Shown in pieces: positions 52,308 through 60,467 of a stretch of 64,000 nucleotides of DNA. The translations under genes and the position numbers were made by a program. Source of the DNA: an uncultured Paracoccaceae bacterium (GTDB taxonomy: Bacteria > Pseudomonadota > Alphaproteobacteria > Rhodobacterales > Rhodobacteraceae). The notes under the pieces are model-generated. The model did no database searches and was not told the DNA's origin. It was given only the letters and a program-made list of their open reading frames with translations. Numbering within the stretch: the stretch's first letter is position 1; every line of letters begins with the position of its first letter. The stretch spans positions 744,001 to 808,000 of the forward strand of contig CATOSB010000002.1 in assembly GCA_951812305.1 (NCBI GenBank). The letters are read 5' to 3'.

Positions 52308-52669
52308 CCCTCCCTTGGCGCGGCGATGTCAGCCTTTAACTCGTGCGGTTCAAGCGGGTCGAGGAACGGGTTACGGTAAAGCTTGTCGTGGCTTTCAACG
52401 CCAATTTCCAGCGTGATATCTGAAAGCGGGCGCGCAACACATAGAATGACATAGCCGTCGTTGATCTGGCGGTTATTGAGCGCCACTTGCCGACGCTGGT
52501 CCACCTCGCCGGATTTCAGTTTCGCTGCACAAGTGATGCAACCGCCATATTGGCACCCATAGGGCAGATCAACGCCCTGATCACGCAGCGAGTCGAGCAA
52601 GGGCCGTTTGGCATCAACCTGATACGTCGCCCCGCCCCGGTTCGAAATTTCCACCCTGAACGTGCTCAC
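52304..52669 (-). CDS. 2Fe-2S ferredoxin (plant-type)
   Basis: 121 residues from a GTG that overlaps the previous stop (GTGA), which is better than a longer ATG frame running into the upstream gene. Cluster ligands are C39, C44, C47 and C77 in the C-x4-C-x2-C-x29-C spacing (GCQYGGCITCAA and ILCVARP). It is an electron carrier, likely for the Rieske oxygenase or the SBP56-type enzyme upstream; both are in the same transcription unit. No ferredoxin reductase was seen nearby. Confidence 0.9.
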   Translation of the reverse strand: MSTFRVEISNRGGATYQVDAKRPLLDSLRDQGVDLPYGCQYGGCITCAAKLKSGEVDQRRQVALNNRQINDGYVILCVARPLSDITLEIGVESHDKLYRNPFLDPLEPHELKADIAAPREG

Positions 52670-54015
52670 AACCAAATATCCGATGTACAATCGCCTCCGG
52701 GATAGCGGCTTTCGTGGCACCGAGACGGCCCGTTTGGCTCCCTCCCAAAATCGACGATGAAATCCGGGTTGATCTCCATACCGCCGTTTTCCGGATCACA
52801 GTCGATCTGAACCATCACGCCACCGCGTGTTCTGATTTCGGGGTAAAACTGGTTGTCCCACGTCGAAAACAATGACGTCGTCACATAAAGCCACCTGCCG
52901 TCAAGCGAGAGTTGAAACATCTGCGGGCCGCCCGCCATCGTCACGCCGTTGACGACCGGTGCCTTGCCCAGAAGGCCACCCATATAGACCTGCCCGGTCA
53001 GCACCGGATTATGTGGGTCGGTGATGTCATACTGGCGCATGTCTCCATGCAGCCAGTTGTTCAGATAGAGGTATTTGTCATCCATCGACACGAGGATCGC
53101 CGACATGACCCCCGGCACCGGGATCGGCCATTCGGGATGCGGTTCATTGTCAACGTCAATGATCTTCTCCCATTCCCATTTGCCGGTATCGGACTTCCAG
53201 AAGTGGATGACATTCGAACTCAGCGCGGCCCCGCAAAAGCCATGCGTGCTGTCGGGATCGTGGTGGAATTTGACTTCCAACGGAATCAGCCCGTCTTCGC
53301 CAAGATACATGGTCTCGACCGGTTTGCGTGCTTCGAAATCCCAAATGTGCAGGCGGCGACCATATTTCAGATGCCCGACTTCTTCCAGGTCGAACCCCGG
53401 CATGAACGTGTTCGGCGCCGCCCATTCGGACGATACCATCACGTTGTGGCGTGGCTGATACCAAAAGTCGTAGCCAAACGGGATGTCGCCCATGCTGGCC
53501 TCCCAGCGGCCAACAATCTCGAACTCCTTGTTCAGATGCAGATAACCGCCCGGTGCTTCCCCTTTGGCATCTCCCAGCATCGAGATGATGATCTCTGATC
53601 CAAGACAATGAACAGTATGCGGTCCAGACAGATCGGTCTTGGATTTGATCTCTGCCCCGTCGATGACCTTGTGCAGCCGTGGCGCGCGCGGGTCCGTTGC
53701 GGTGTCCACGATATGGATGTTGTTGGAACGCACGCCCGGCAAAAGCAGGAATTTCCGCGACATGCTGGAATCGTCAAAACACGACGAACAGGCATTCCAC
53801 CCCATATGGTGCAGCTCATCACCGATCCCGGGCATCTCCAGACGGTGAATGACTTGGCTATAGGTCGGGCTGTCCGGGTCAACATCGACAGTTGCCAGAT
53901 AATCCGGTTTCTGGATCCCCGTCCCGGTGTAAATCGCGATCGTGTAAAGCAGCTGTTCGCGCGGCGCCTGAATAGCCTCGGCGGGGGACGCGTATCCCGG
54001 TCCACAGCATTCCAT
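52666..54015 (-). CDS. mtoX: SBP56-family protein (selenium-binding / methanethiol oxidase-like)
   Basis: 449-residue member of the SBP56 family, whose characterised bacterial members oxidise methanethiol to formaldehyde, H2S and H2O2 using copper. Family segments: CCGPGYASPAEAIQAPREQL, GWNACSSCFDD, and HHDPDSTHGFCGAALSSNVI. It lacks a signal peptide, whereas some MtoX proteins have one. No SCO1/SenC copper chaperone gene, a usual mtoX neighbour, is present. The mtoX symbol is provisional. Its stop overlaps the ferredoxin start. Confidence 0.82.
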   Translation of the reverse strand: MECCGPGYASPAEAIQAPREQLLYTIAIYTGTGIQKPDYLATVDVDPDSPTYSQVIHRLEMPGIGDELHHMGWNACSSCFDDSSMSRKFLLLPGVRSNNIHIVDTATDPRAPRLHKVIDGAEIKSKTDLSGPHTVHCLGSEIIISMLGDAKGEAPGGYLHLNKEFEIVGRWEASMGDIPFGYDFWYQPRHNVMVSSEWAAPNTFMPGFDLEEVGHLKYGRRLHIWDFEARKPVETMYLGEDGLIPLEVKFHHDPDSTHGFCGAALSSNVIHFWKSDTGKWEWEKIIDVDNEPHPEWPIPVPGVMSAILVSMDDKYLYLNNWLHGDMRQYDITDPHNPVLTGQVYMGGLLGKAPVVNGVTMAGGPQMFQLSLDGRWLYVTTSLFSTWDNQFYPEIRTRGGVMVQIDCDPENGGMEINPDFIVDFGREPNGPSRCHESRYPGGDCTSDIWL

Positions 54016-54018
54016 TCG

Positions 54019-54876
54019 CTATTCCCCCATGCGGTCGGCGATGGCGACGATACGGTGCATATCGCGCAGAACCGGTTTCTCGATCAGTTTGCCATCAATG
54101 ACAACCAACCCGGTATCCGCTTTCTCGAACTCGGCTATCACACGGCGCGCGCGGTCGATCTGCGCGCCTGTAGGTGTGAAAACCTCATTCAGTGCAGCGA
54201 TCTGCTTTGGGTGAACCGAACCCTTGCCCGCAAATCCGAGGTCGCGAACTTTCTCTGCCTCAACACGCATCCCGTCGGGGTCATCCAGATCGAGAAACGG
54301 AACATCTATCACGTCCAACCCCGCAGCGGCCGAAGCATGAACCACCCGTGACCTCGCGTAGATCAGCGAGTCGAAAGTGTTCCGGCACCGCAGTTCTGCT
54401 GCCATATCGACGCCACCAAAAAACATCGCGTCAATCCGGTCAGAGCATTTCGCAATCTCAAATGCCGCTTCCAGCCCTTCGTTGGTCTCGATAATCACAT
54501 GCAGTCGCGTTTCGTGCCCAGCCTCGGACAAAAGCTGATCCAGCATGACGACCTCGTCAGGCGTTCGAACTTTGGGCATCATCAATGCAGGCGGTGGCGT
54601 TTCGGTTGCAAGAATTGCGTTCACATCTTCGATCCCGAACCGCTCCCGCATCGAATTGATGCGCACAATGCGTTCGACCCCGTCGTTGGTCTGCGGCTTT
54701 TCGAATAGCGCAAGCGCGTTGGCCCGTGCCTCGGCCTTGTCCTTGGGCGCAATCCCGTCCTCAAGCTCGACACAAACAATATCCGCGCCTGATGCCAACG
54801 CCTTAGGGTACATGTCAGGTCGCAATCCCGGCGTGAAGATAAAGCTGCGCCTTGGGCGCGGATTGCTGTGCGTCAT
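54019..54876 (-). CDS. HpcH/HpaI aldolase (CitE-like) family protein
   Basis: 285 residues from the ATG at 54876, which has GAGGA 5 bp upstream. CitE-like features: RSFIFTPGLRPDMYPKALAS at the start, CVELEDGIAPKDK (metal-binding Glu), VHVIIETNEGLE-type and GKGSVHPKQIAALNEVFTP near the end. The family cleaves or forms C-C bonds in CoA thioesters (citramalyl-, malyl-CoA) or free acids. It lies 3 bp before the SBP56 gene. A CoA-binding protein in the same unit would fit a CoA-ester substrate. Confidence 0.85.
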   Translation of the reverse strand: MTHSNPRPRRSFIFTPGLRPDMYPKALASGADIVCVELEDGIAPKDKAEARANALALFEKPQTNDGVERIVRINSMRERFGIEDVNAILATETPPPALMMPKVRTPDEVVMLDQLLSEAGHETRLHVIIETNEGLEAAFEIAKCSDRIDAMFFGGVDMAAELRCRNTFDSLIYARSRVVHASAAAGLDVIDVPFLDLDDPDGMRVEAEKVRDLGFAGKGSVHPKQIAALNEVFTPTGAQIDRARRVIAEFEKADTGLVVIDGKLIEKPVLRDMHRIVAIADRMGE

Positions 54877-54967
54877 CGCGTTCCTCAATCCAATCCTCGG
54901 CGATACCGCCAGACAAACACCACTGCGGCCAGACTGACGGGCCACCACGTCTGCAAATTTTGAGAAC

Positions 54968-56053
54968 CTATGCCAGCGACCGGCCTTCGGCGGCGAGCTT
55001 TTTGTTCAGAATCTGACGCACCTTTATACCTGCCCCGTCCGCACCAAGCGTGACCTCAAGATAGTCCAACCCTTTCGGATCAGCTTCGATCTGCGCCTGC
55101 ATCAGTTGCAACAAATGCTTGTCCTCTTCAAACGCCGCAACGACGCTGTTTTTGGTCTTCTCTGCCACATCGTCCGAAATCTCGGGCACGTCAAACGCCG
55201 CAGCCCAGAAATAATGCGTGTGACCACGTGTTGACGGGGTCACGATGTGGCACCCACGCATGATGAAATCCGACCGACGCCCGTCTTCCGGTTCCGGGTC
55301 GTGCACATTCCAGTCAGAGAACGATATCGCCAGCGACGGCATCCGCCCCTTCTGTACCCGTTTGATCAGCTTGTCTTCTGGCAGCCCCATCCCCGCGCAG
55401 AACAAGGGCGACAACGGCGCAAGATCGAATTCCTGTTCATAACAAACCGTTTCGCCCTCCATGTAGGTATCCGGCGCCGTGATCCAGTCGTCTTGCTTGA
55501 AAGTATTCTTGTGCAGAAACGCAATGTGAGTCAGATCCAGCACGTTTTCCCGGATCAGCACCCAGTTGGCAGCAACCTCCATATAGCCGTGGATGAAGCT
55601 CCAGTTCGGATCAACCTGATACCCGACTTCCGGCGGGTCGCAATCTATCGCCTCCCTGTCACCCATCCAGATCCAGATAAAGGCACCGGCTTCGCGGACT
55701 TCGTAAGAAGGGATTTGCGCCGTCTTCGGCATCATGTTCTGGGTCGGTGCTTTGGTGCAATGCCCGCCGGTGTTGAATTCCATGCCGTGATAGGGGCAGA
55801 CGATCTTATCGCCCGCGACATGGCCCTCCGACAAAGGCGCCCAGCGATGCGGACAGCGATCATACAGGGCCGCAGGTGTCCCGTCTTCCAGACGATAAAG
55901 AACCACCGGCGTTTCCAACAGCCAGCGCGCCAACGGCTTGGTTGTAACTTCATCGCGATGCGCCGCGACCCACCACATATTGCGCGGATAATTGTCCTCC
56001 AGCATCCCGTTTGGAATGCGCTGACCATTGCCTTTTGGCACGTCGTCTTTCAT
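54968..56053 (-). CDS. Rieske non-heme iron oxygenase, alpha subunit
   Basis: 361 residues. The Rieske cluster is bound by C67/H69 (DRCPHRWAPL) and C86/H89 (VCPYHGME). The mononuclear iron site is H177 and H182 in VLDLTHIAFLHKNTF, with D174 as the subunit-bridging Asp. Domain order and size match the vanillate-O-demethylase/dicamba-demethylase type. The start at 56053 follows GGGAGAAAC. It needs a reductase and ferredoxin; the 2Fe-2S ferredoxin three genes downstream is the obvious partner. The substrate is probably an aromatic methyl ether or an N-methyl compound. Confidence 0.9.
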   Translation of the reverse strand: MKDDVPKGNGQRIPNGMLEDNYPRNMWWVAAHRDEVTTKPLARWLLETPVVLYRLEDGTPAALYDRCPHRWAPLSEGHVAGDKIVCPYHGMEFNTGGHCTKAPTQNMMPKTAQIPSYEVREAGAFIWIWMGDREAIDCDPPEVGYQVDPNWSFIHGYMEVAANWVLIRENVLDLTHIAFLHKNTFKQDDWITAPDTYMEGETVCYEQEFDLAPLSPLFCAGMGLPEDKLIKRVQKGRMPSLAISFSDWNVHDPEPEDGRRSDFIMRGCHIVTPSTRGHTHYFWAAAFDVPEISDDVAEKTKNSVVAAFEEDKHLLQLMQAQIEADPKGLDYLEVTLGADGAGIKVRQILNKKLAAEGRSLA

Positions 56054-56145
56054 GGCGTTTCTCCCTCGCAAACTCAGGAAAGGGAAAGAAAACCCTAATT
56101 CCCGAACGCAACTCTGATCGCAAGTTAACCGGAATTGACGGTCCG

Positions 56146-57327
56146 TTAAACCCGCACGACCTTTAGTTTTGTCTTTAGATCCGTCCGGCAGAACGCGTGC
56201 AGAAAGCAGGTCTGCTCACTGATATCCAGCATTTCCTGCGCGGTTTCATTGCTTTCGCTGGTTTCCAGGTAAACATGCGTCTCGATCGGGTCTGCTTCCC
56301 CTGCCCTGCCCGTTCCGCCCGATGCGCCGCCCAGCGAAAAATGCGTGTCCTGGACGATCCGATAATCCGGCAGATCCAGTTTCAACATCGATACGAACCG
56401 CCCGAACTGGGTCATGAAACAGAACCCGATCCCGGCACTGATCAGCGTGTTGGCATCCGGCGCGCGCCCGTCCTCGGAACTCAGGAACCGGAACGATGTG
56501 CCATAGGGCGAATACTGCATCTGCTGCAAATCTTTCAGCCCATCCTCGCGCAACACCGCCACCGCGCCGATATTCAACCGCCGGTCCTGTTCGTCCGATA
56601 GTGACGACCCGCCCGAGGTGGTTCCCTTGGCCACTTCCTTCTTCGGTGTCGGCCCGACAGGCTGCATCAACATCAGGTCGGATGCCGCCGGTGATGCTTT
56701 GGCGAAATGATCGCCGGGGTCTGGAAACAGCGCGCCGTCTAGTTCTGCCACCTTGGCCGTCGGCAGTTCCGTGCCATCCTTGCCAAGCTTGAACAAGCTC
56801 TCCAACTGCCCGCGCATCAGGCCATTCAGCGGCGAGGCATAGGTCGCGTTCACCAAAAATTCGTTCAGCGCGGCGTCTTCAAGATCGCAGTCGATCTCGA
56901 CCGTCAGTTCGATATTCTCCGCCCCGCCCACCATCGTGCGCTTCGGCATCGAGCCTTTCATGGTGTAATAATTGTCCTGAACAAGCTTCAGCTTTCGAAT
57001 GTCGACGCCCTGAATTTCCGCCAGCGCCAGAATCTCATTCATGAAACTCGCAACCATACCCGTCGACAGAAACGCCAGCGGGCACGGCGCCGCGTCATGC
57101 CCGTTCAGATACGGCCCCTCGTCAGATACCAGCCGCCAAGTGTCCCCGGTTTTGGCGGACCGCACCAGCGCCTCTTTCTGAAAGCCGGAAAAACTGCGCA
57201 CCCAGGTACGCAGCGCGTCGCCTTTGCGGATTTCGGGCGCGTCGATGCCCACCTCATCGGCGTTGGCCACTTTGAAAAAGGGCGGCAGGCCGCTGGTGCC
57301 AATGATGTCGTCGCCGATTGTCGCCAT
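56146..57327 (-). CDS. Tandem OsmC-like protein
   Basis: 393 residues with two OsmC-type halves. Half 1 (about 40-190) has APCPLAFLSTGMVASFMNEI, the usual Cys-helix; half 2 (about 245-393) has ISAGIGFCFMTQFGRFV and a C-terminal ISEQTCFLHAFC. OsmC/Ohr proteins are thiol peroxidases that detoxify organic hydroperoxides with a two-Cys mechanism; here each half appears to hold cysteines, though pairing cannot be judged. Two-domain fusions are less usual than homodimers of single domains. It is followed 93 bp on by the Rieske gene and preceded 2 bp upstream by the DUF2218 gene. Confidence 0.78.
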   Translation of the reverse strand: MATIGDDIIGTSGLPPFFKVANADEVGIDAPEIRKGDALRTWVRSFSGFQKEALVRSAKTGDTWRLVSDEGPYLNGHDAAPCPLAFLSTGMVASFMNEILALAEIQGVDIRKLKLVQDNYYTMKGSMPKRTMVGGAENIELTVEIDCDLEDAALNEFLVNATYASPLNGLMRGQLESLFKLGKDGTELPTAKVAELDGALFPDPGDHFAKASPAASDLMLMQPVGPTPKKEVAKGTTSGGSSLSDEQDRRLNIGAVAVLREDGLKDLQQMQYSPYGTSFRFLSSEDGRAPDANTLISAGIGFCFMTQFGRFVSMLKLDLPDYRIVQDTHFSLGGASGGTGRAGEADPIETHVYLETSESNETAQEMLDISEQTCFLHAFCRTDLKTKLKVVRV

Positions 57328-57329
57328 GT

Positions 57330-57614
57330 TCAGTTGTCCCAGTTGATCGTCAGTTCTTCACGGAAGGCGAAGCGTTCCAGATGCGAGGCCATCACCCGCC
57401 GGAGCCTGGCCAGATCCTCGTCGCTCCCGGCATTCGCCGTCATGGTCAAACCATCCGGCCCCGCTGCCAGATCCGCCTTGCCAAAATCGAACTCGATCCA
57501 GCCTGTTTCGGGTGTAAATTCTACTGGTCGCTTGTGGCTGAAATGCTTGCACAGCTGTTGCAGATACCGGCTCGCCTTCGCGGTCGCAATTGTGATGGTT
57601 GAGGACTGTGTCAT
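57330..57614 (-). CDS. DUF2218 family protein
   Basis: 94 residues, paralogue of the protein at 11815-12111: ASRYLQQLCKHFSHKRPVEF at the start and MASHLERFAFREELTINWDN at the end. It overlaps the cupin gene stop by 4 bp and ends 2 bp before the OsmC gene, so it is part of a tight three-gene unit. Confidence 0.85.
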   Translation of the reverse strand: MTQSSTITIATAKASRYLQQLCKHFSHKRPVEFTPETGWIEFDFGKADLAAGPDGLTMTANAGSDEDLARLRRVMASHLERFAFREELTINWDN

Positions 57615-58078
57615 ACGCGCTCCGGGACTGGGCCAAGGTTAACAATGTCGTACTTGTCGTTCAGCGCCTGCATCTTCCCGGCATCCTCGAAATCCGCCTC
57701 GCTCATCTTCCCAAGCTCGGCAAGGAATTGATCAAAACCAGCGGGTTGAAAGATCATCAACATCCGCGCCGCCTCGCATCCGCCCGCCATGATGCAAGCA
57801 TGTTCGACACCCGGTGGAATGTGCAGGCAGGTTCCCGGCTCGGCCGTCATCCAATCTCCATCGACATAGAAATCAACAACACCATCGAGGATATAGAACG
57901 TCTCCGCATGTTCGCGGTGCTTATGAAGGCCAAGTTTGAAATTGGCCTTCAGATTGTCTTCCATCAGGGTATACGCCCCGCCGGTATCGTCGGCGGACAC
58001 CTTGACAAAGGTATGATCCGCCGACCAGTCGTAATTCGGGCCGCCGCCGGGTGGGACAAAGGAATAACGCTTGGACAT
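57611..58078 (-). CDS. Cupin-domain protein
   Basis: 155 residues, single cupin. Motif 1 is HKHREHAETFYILDG (H-x-H-x4-E-x6-G) and motif 2 is GTCLHIPPGVEHACIM, so a mononuclear metal site with three His and one Glu is expected. The start at 58078 is an ATG; a GTG two codons earlier is possible. It overlaps the DUF2218 gene start. Function unknown; cupins may act as dioxygenases, isomerases or sensors. Confidence 0.85.
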   Translation of the reverse strand: MSKRYSFVPPGGGPNYDWSADHTFVKVSADDTGGAYTLMEDNLKANFKLGLHKHREHAETFYILDGVVDFYVDGDWMTAEPGTCLHIPPGVEHACIMAGGCEAARMLMIFQPAGFDQFLAELGKMSEADFEDAGKMQALNDKYDIVNLGPVPERV

Positions 58079-58117
58079 TTTCACTCGCTTCTTTGTTTTC
58101 CGGCTGCTGGCCGGGCC

Positions 58118-58735
58118 TTAGTTTTCCACCGGAAGGCTGCCACTGGGCGGAAGCAACGAGGCATCGAGATCAAGCGGCATCGTGACGGACCAAAGCTGCC
58201 GCTCCAGAGCCTCGTCAGCGCAGGGCTCGACGGACAGAGCGCGCGCCCGGTAGCGTTGCGGGAACCGCTTGCCGCCCGGTGTCAGTTCGGATTTGCCGTC
58301 TGCGATGGTGACGCACAGCGATGTGTCCGAGGACAGCTTCAGACGGGAATTCTCCGCAACCAATTTCGCGTTGGCAGACCCGCAATCGGCCAGAACGAGC
58401 GCCGCACCGGCTGCCGCCTCTTTTGCGGCGAGGCATTTGCCGTATTGCGGCATTTCAAGCGCGCTGTCTCCGGCCGTCCAGACGAACCGTTGGTCAAGGT
58501 TCCACATGCCGTCCTTGCAGGTGTGCACCGTAAACTCGGCCTCAAGGTTCACACGGTCTCCGTGCCCCGGAATATCGATGCACAGATGCCGCGGTTCATC
58601 CAGCGGCAAAGCCGAACGAATGTAGGGCGCCGTGCCGGCGCCATTCTCTGCCGGAGGTTCCACTGGCTGGGCAGCAGCCAGTGCTGGCAGGGCAAGGGGC
58701 AGGAAAATCGCAAGTGCTTTGGTTACGTAGTCCAT
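58118..58735 (-). CDS. Secreted ricin-B-lectin-like protein
   Basis: 205 residues from the ATG at 58735 (AAGGA upstream), which gives a signal peptide (MDYVTKALAIFLPLALPALA, AAQ). The mature part has Cys-rich repeats resembling a ricin-type beta-trefoil: HLCIDIPG, WNLDQRFVW, KCLAAKEAAAGAALVLADCG, SLCVTIAD. Trefoil lectins bind sugars, but many bacterial homologues are uncharacterised. It lies alone between the cupin and SDR genes. Confidence 0.6.
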   Translation of the reverse strand: MDYVTKALAIFLPLALPALAAAQPVEPPAENGAGTAPYIRSALPLDEPRHLCIDIPGHGDRVNLEAEFTVHTCKDGMWNLDQRFVWTAGDSALEMPQYGKCLAAKEAAAGAALVLADCGSANAKLVAENSRLKLSSDTSLCVTIADGKSELTPGGKRFPQRYRARALSVEPCADEALERQLWSVTMPLDLDASLLPPSGSLPVEN

Positions 58736-58876
58736 GGTGGGATCCTTATGAAATCGCCTGCCGGAGTTCGGCGGGCATCGCGGACAGGCCGACCGCCAGC
58801 TGCCGTTCAGAAATGCGAATTGGCAATCAAGTGGCGAGCGCCGCGCAACGATGAACGCGGCGCCCATGGCCTGAGT

Positions 58877-59632
58877 TCACAGGTTCACCTTGCCGCCGTC
58901 GACATTGATCGTCTGGCCGGTCAGAAAGTCGCTGTCCGGTGTGACAAGGAACATCAGTGTACCCAACAGATCCTCGGGCACCATATCTCGTTTGATCGAG
59001 CGTGAATCGACCGTCGGCGCGCGGGCACGGTCCCACTTGTCTTCTCCCTTGATTGAACTGCTTTCCGTCAGACCAACCGCAATTGCGTTGATCTGAATGT
59101 TCTTGTCGCCCAACTCCCGCGCGTGTCCACGGGTCAACCCGATGACCGCCGACTTTGAGGCTGTGTAATGCGACAGACCCGGCGGGCCATAGTAGACCGT
59201 GCCGGATGCAATGTTGCAGATCTTGCCCCCACCGGCGCGCAGCATAGCTGGAACCGCGGCCTTGGTTGCCTGATGGATCGAACGGGCATTGATCGTCATG
59301 ACCTTGTCGAATTCGTCGTTGTCGATTTCAAAGAACGGTTTCGGTGTCAGGTTCGCAAATAACCCTGCGTTATTGACCAGAATGTTCAGTGCACCGAATT
59401 CGCTTTCAGCCTTTGCCACCATGGCGTTCAGATCATCGTCTGAGGTCACGTCAACGACCATGCCAACCGCATTGCCGCCTGCGGCCTTGATCGCGTCGAC
59501 AGTTTCCGCGGGATCCAGAATATCAGTAACGACGACATTCGCCCCTTCGACCGCCATTTTTTTCGCGTACTCTGCGCCAATGCCGCGCGCGCCGCCGGTT
59601 ATTGCCGCTGTTTTTCCGTCCAGTCGTCCCAT
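58877..59632 (-). CDS. SDR family dehydrogenase
   Basis: 251-residue classical SDR. TGGARGIG (12-19), the NNAG motif (87-90), S143 in CNIASGTVYYG, Y156 and K160 in HYTASKSAV. The start at 59632 follows GGGAGAAA. An NAD(H) dehydrogenase for an alcohol/ketone pair. It lies 10 bp after the GST gene and belongs to the unit GST-QM-ALDH-GST-SDR. Confidence 0.88.
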   Translation of the reverse strand: MGRLDGKTAAITGGARGIGAEYAKKMAVEGANVVVTDILDPAETVDAIKAAGGNAVGMVVDVTSDDDLNAMVAKAESEFGALNILVNNAGLFANLTPKPFFEIDNDEFDKVMTINARSIHQATKAAVPAMLRAGGGKICNIASGTVYYGPPGLSHYTASKSAVIGLTRGHARELGDKNIQINAIAVGLTESSSIKGEDKWDRARAPTVDSRSIKRDMVPEDLLGTLMFLVTPDSDFLTGQTINVDGGKVNL

Positions 59633-59642
59633 GATTTTCTCC

Positions 59643-60467
59643 CTATCCGTGTGTTTCAATTCCAAGAATTTCCGCGACTTCGGGCCAGCTTTTAGTCCCG
59701 TTCTCGCGCAGGTCGTTGGTCAGGTCTTCCGGCACCCAATCCAGAAAGCACTTTTTGAAGTTTGGCCGCGCTTCGATGGCGGCGAACCAGCGCTCGACAT
59801 TGGGCAACCGCCCATTTTGCCACATCCCCCGCATCGACATCATGGCAAGGCGATTGACGTATGGCGTCAGCGCGATGTCGGCGATGGAAAACTTGTTGCC
59901 GACCAGCCAGTCATTGCCTTCCAGCGCATCCTCCATCTTGTGCAGGTAGCTGTCGTACAACTTGACCTTCTCCAAGGCGCCGGGGGCTTCAAAACCATAG
60001 CGAACAATGGCGTCCTTGAAGCTTTTCCAATCCGATGTGACCGAGAATTCCGGTGTCGAGGCGAGAAATTTCTCTGCCCCCTCGGGCCCGAGATTTTTCA
60101 GAACGGTATGCCGGTGAGAGCACAGGAATGTCATCGCGCCACAGGCGGGGTGCAGATCTTCGTCGACCGCCTTGGTCCAGTACCGTGCCTGCGCGCGCTC
60201 CACCGGGTCGGTCGGGTGGACGCTGGTGCCCGGTTCGATCTGGTCGAGGTATTCGCAGATCACAGTCGAGTCGATGATCACCGTGCCATCATGCACCAGC
60301 GTCGGAACCACAGCCTTGGGGTTCAGCTTCATGTATTCGGGATCAAACTGTTCGCCCTTCAGGATGTCGATATAAACGCCGTCCCAGTCGAGCCCCTTTT
60401 CATCCATTGCGAACCGCACCTTGGCGGCACAGACGGAAGATCCGTGGTGATAAAGCGTGTAACTCAT
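59643..60467 (-). CDS. Glutathione S-transferase family protein
   Basis: 274 residues. The N-terminal thioredoxin-like domain starts YTLYHHGSSVCAAKVRFAMD with Ser/Cys at the position of the catalytic residue and has NPKAVVPTLVHDG and DSTVICEYLD as glutathione-binding elements. The helical domain includes GNKFSIADIALTPYV. It overlaps the ALDH stop by 4 bp (ATGA). GSTs near ALDH and SDR genes in alphaproteobacteria include beta-etherases of lignin-type dimers, but no feature here proves that. Confidence 0.87.
   Translation of the reverse strand: MSYTLYHHGSSVCAAKVRFAMDEKGLDWDGVYIDILKGEQFDPEYMKLNPKAVVPTLVHDGTVIIDSTVICEYLDQIEPGTSVHPTDPVERAQARYWTKAVDEDLHPACGAMTFLCSHRHTVLKNLGPEGAEKFLASTPEFSVTSDWKSFKDAIVRYGFEAPGALEKVKLYDSYLHKMEDALEGNDWLVGNKFSIADIALTPYVNRLAMMSMRGMWQNGRLPNVERWFAAIEARPNFKKCFLDWVPEDLTNDLRENGTKSWPEVAEILGIETHG

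Noticed and set aside
57599-59005. A 468-codon plus-strand frame
   Set aside because: It is antisense to the DUF2218, cupin, lectin-like and SDR genes and has no domain features.
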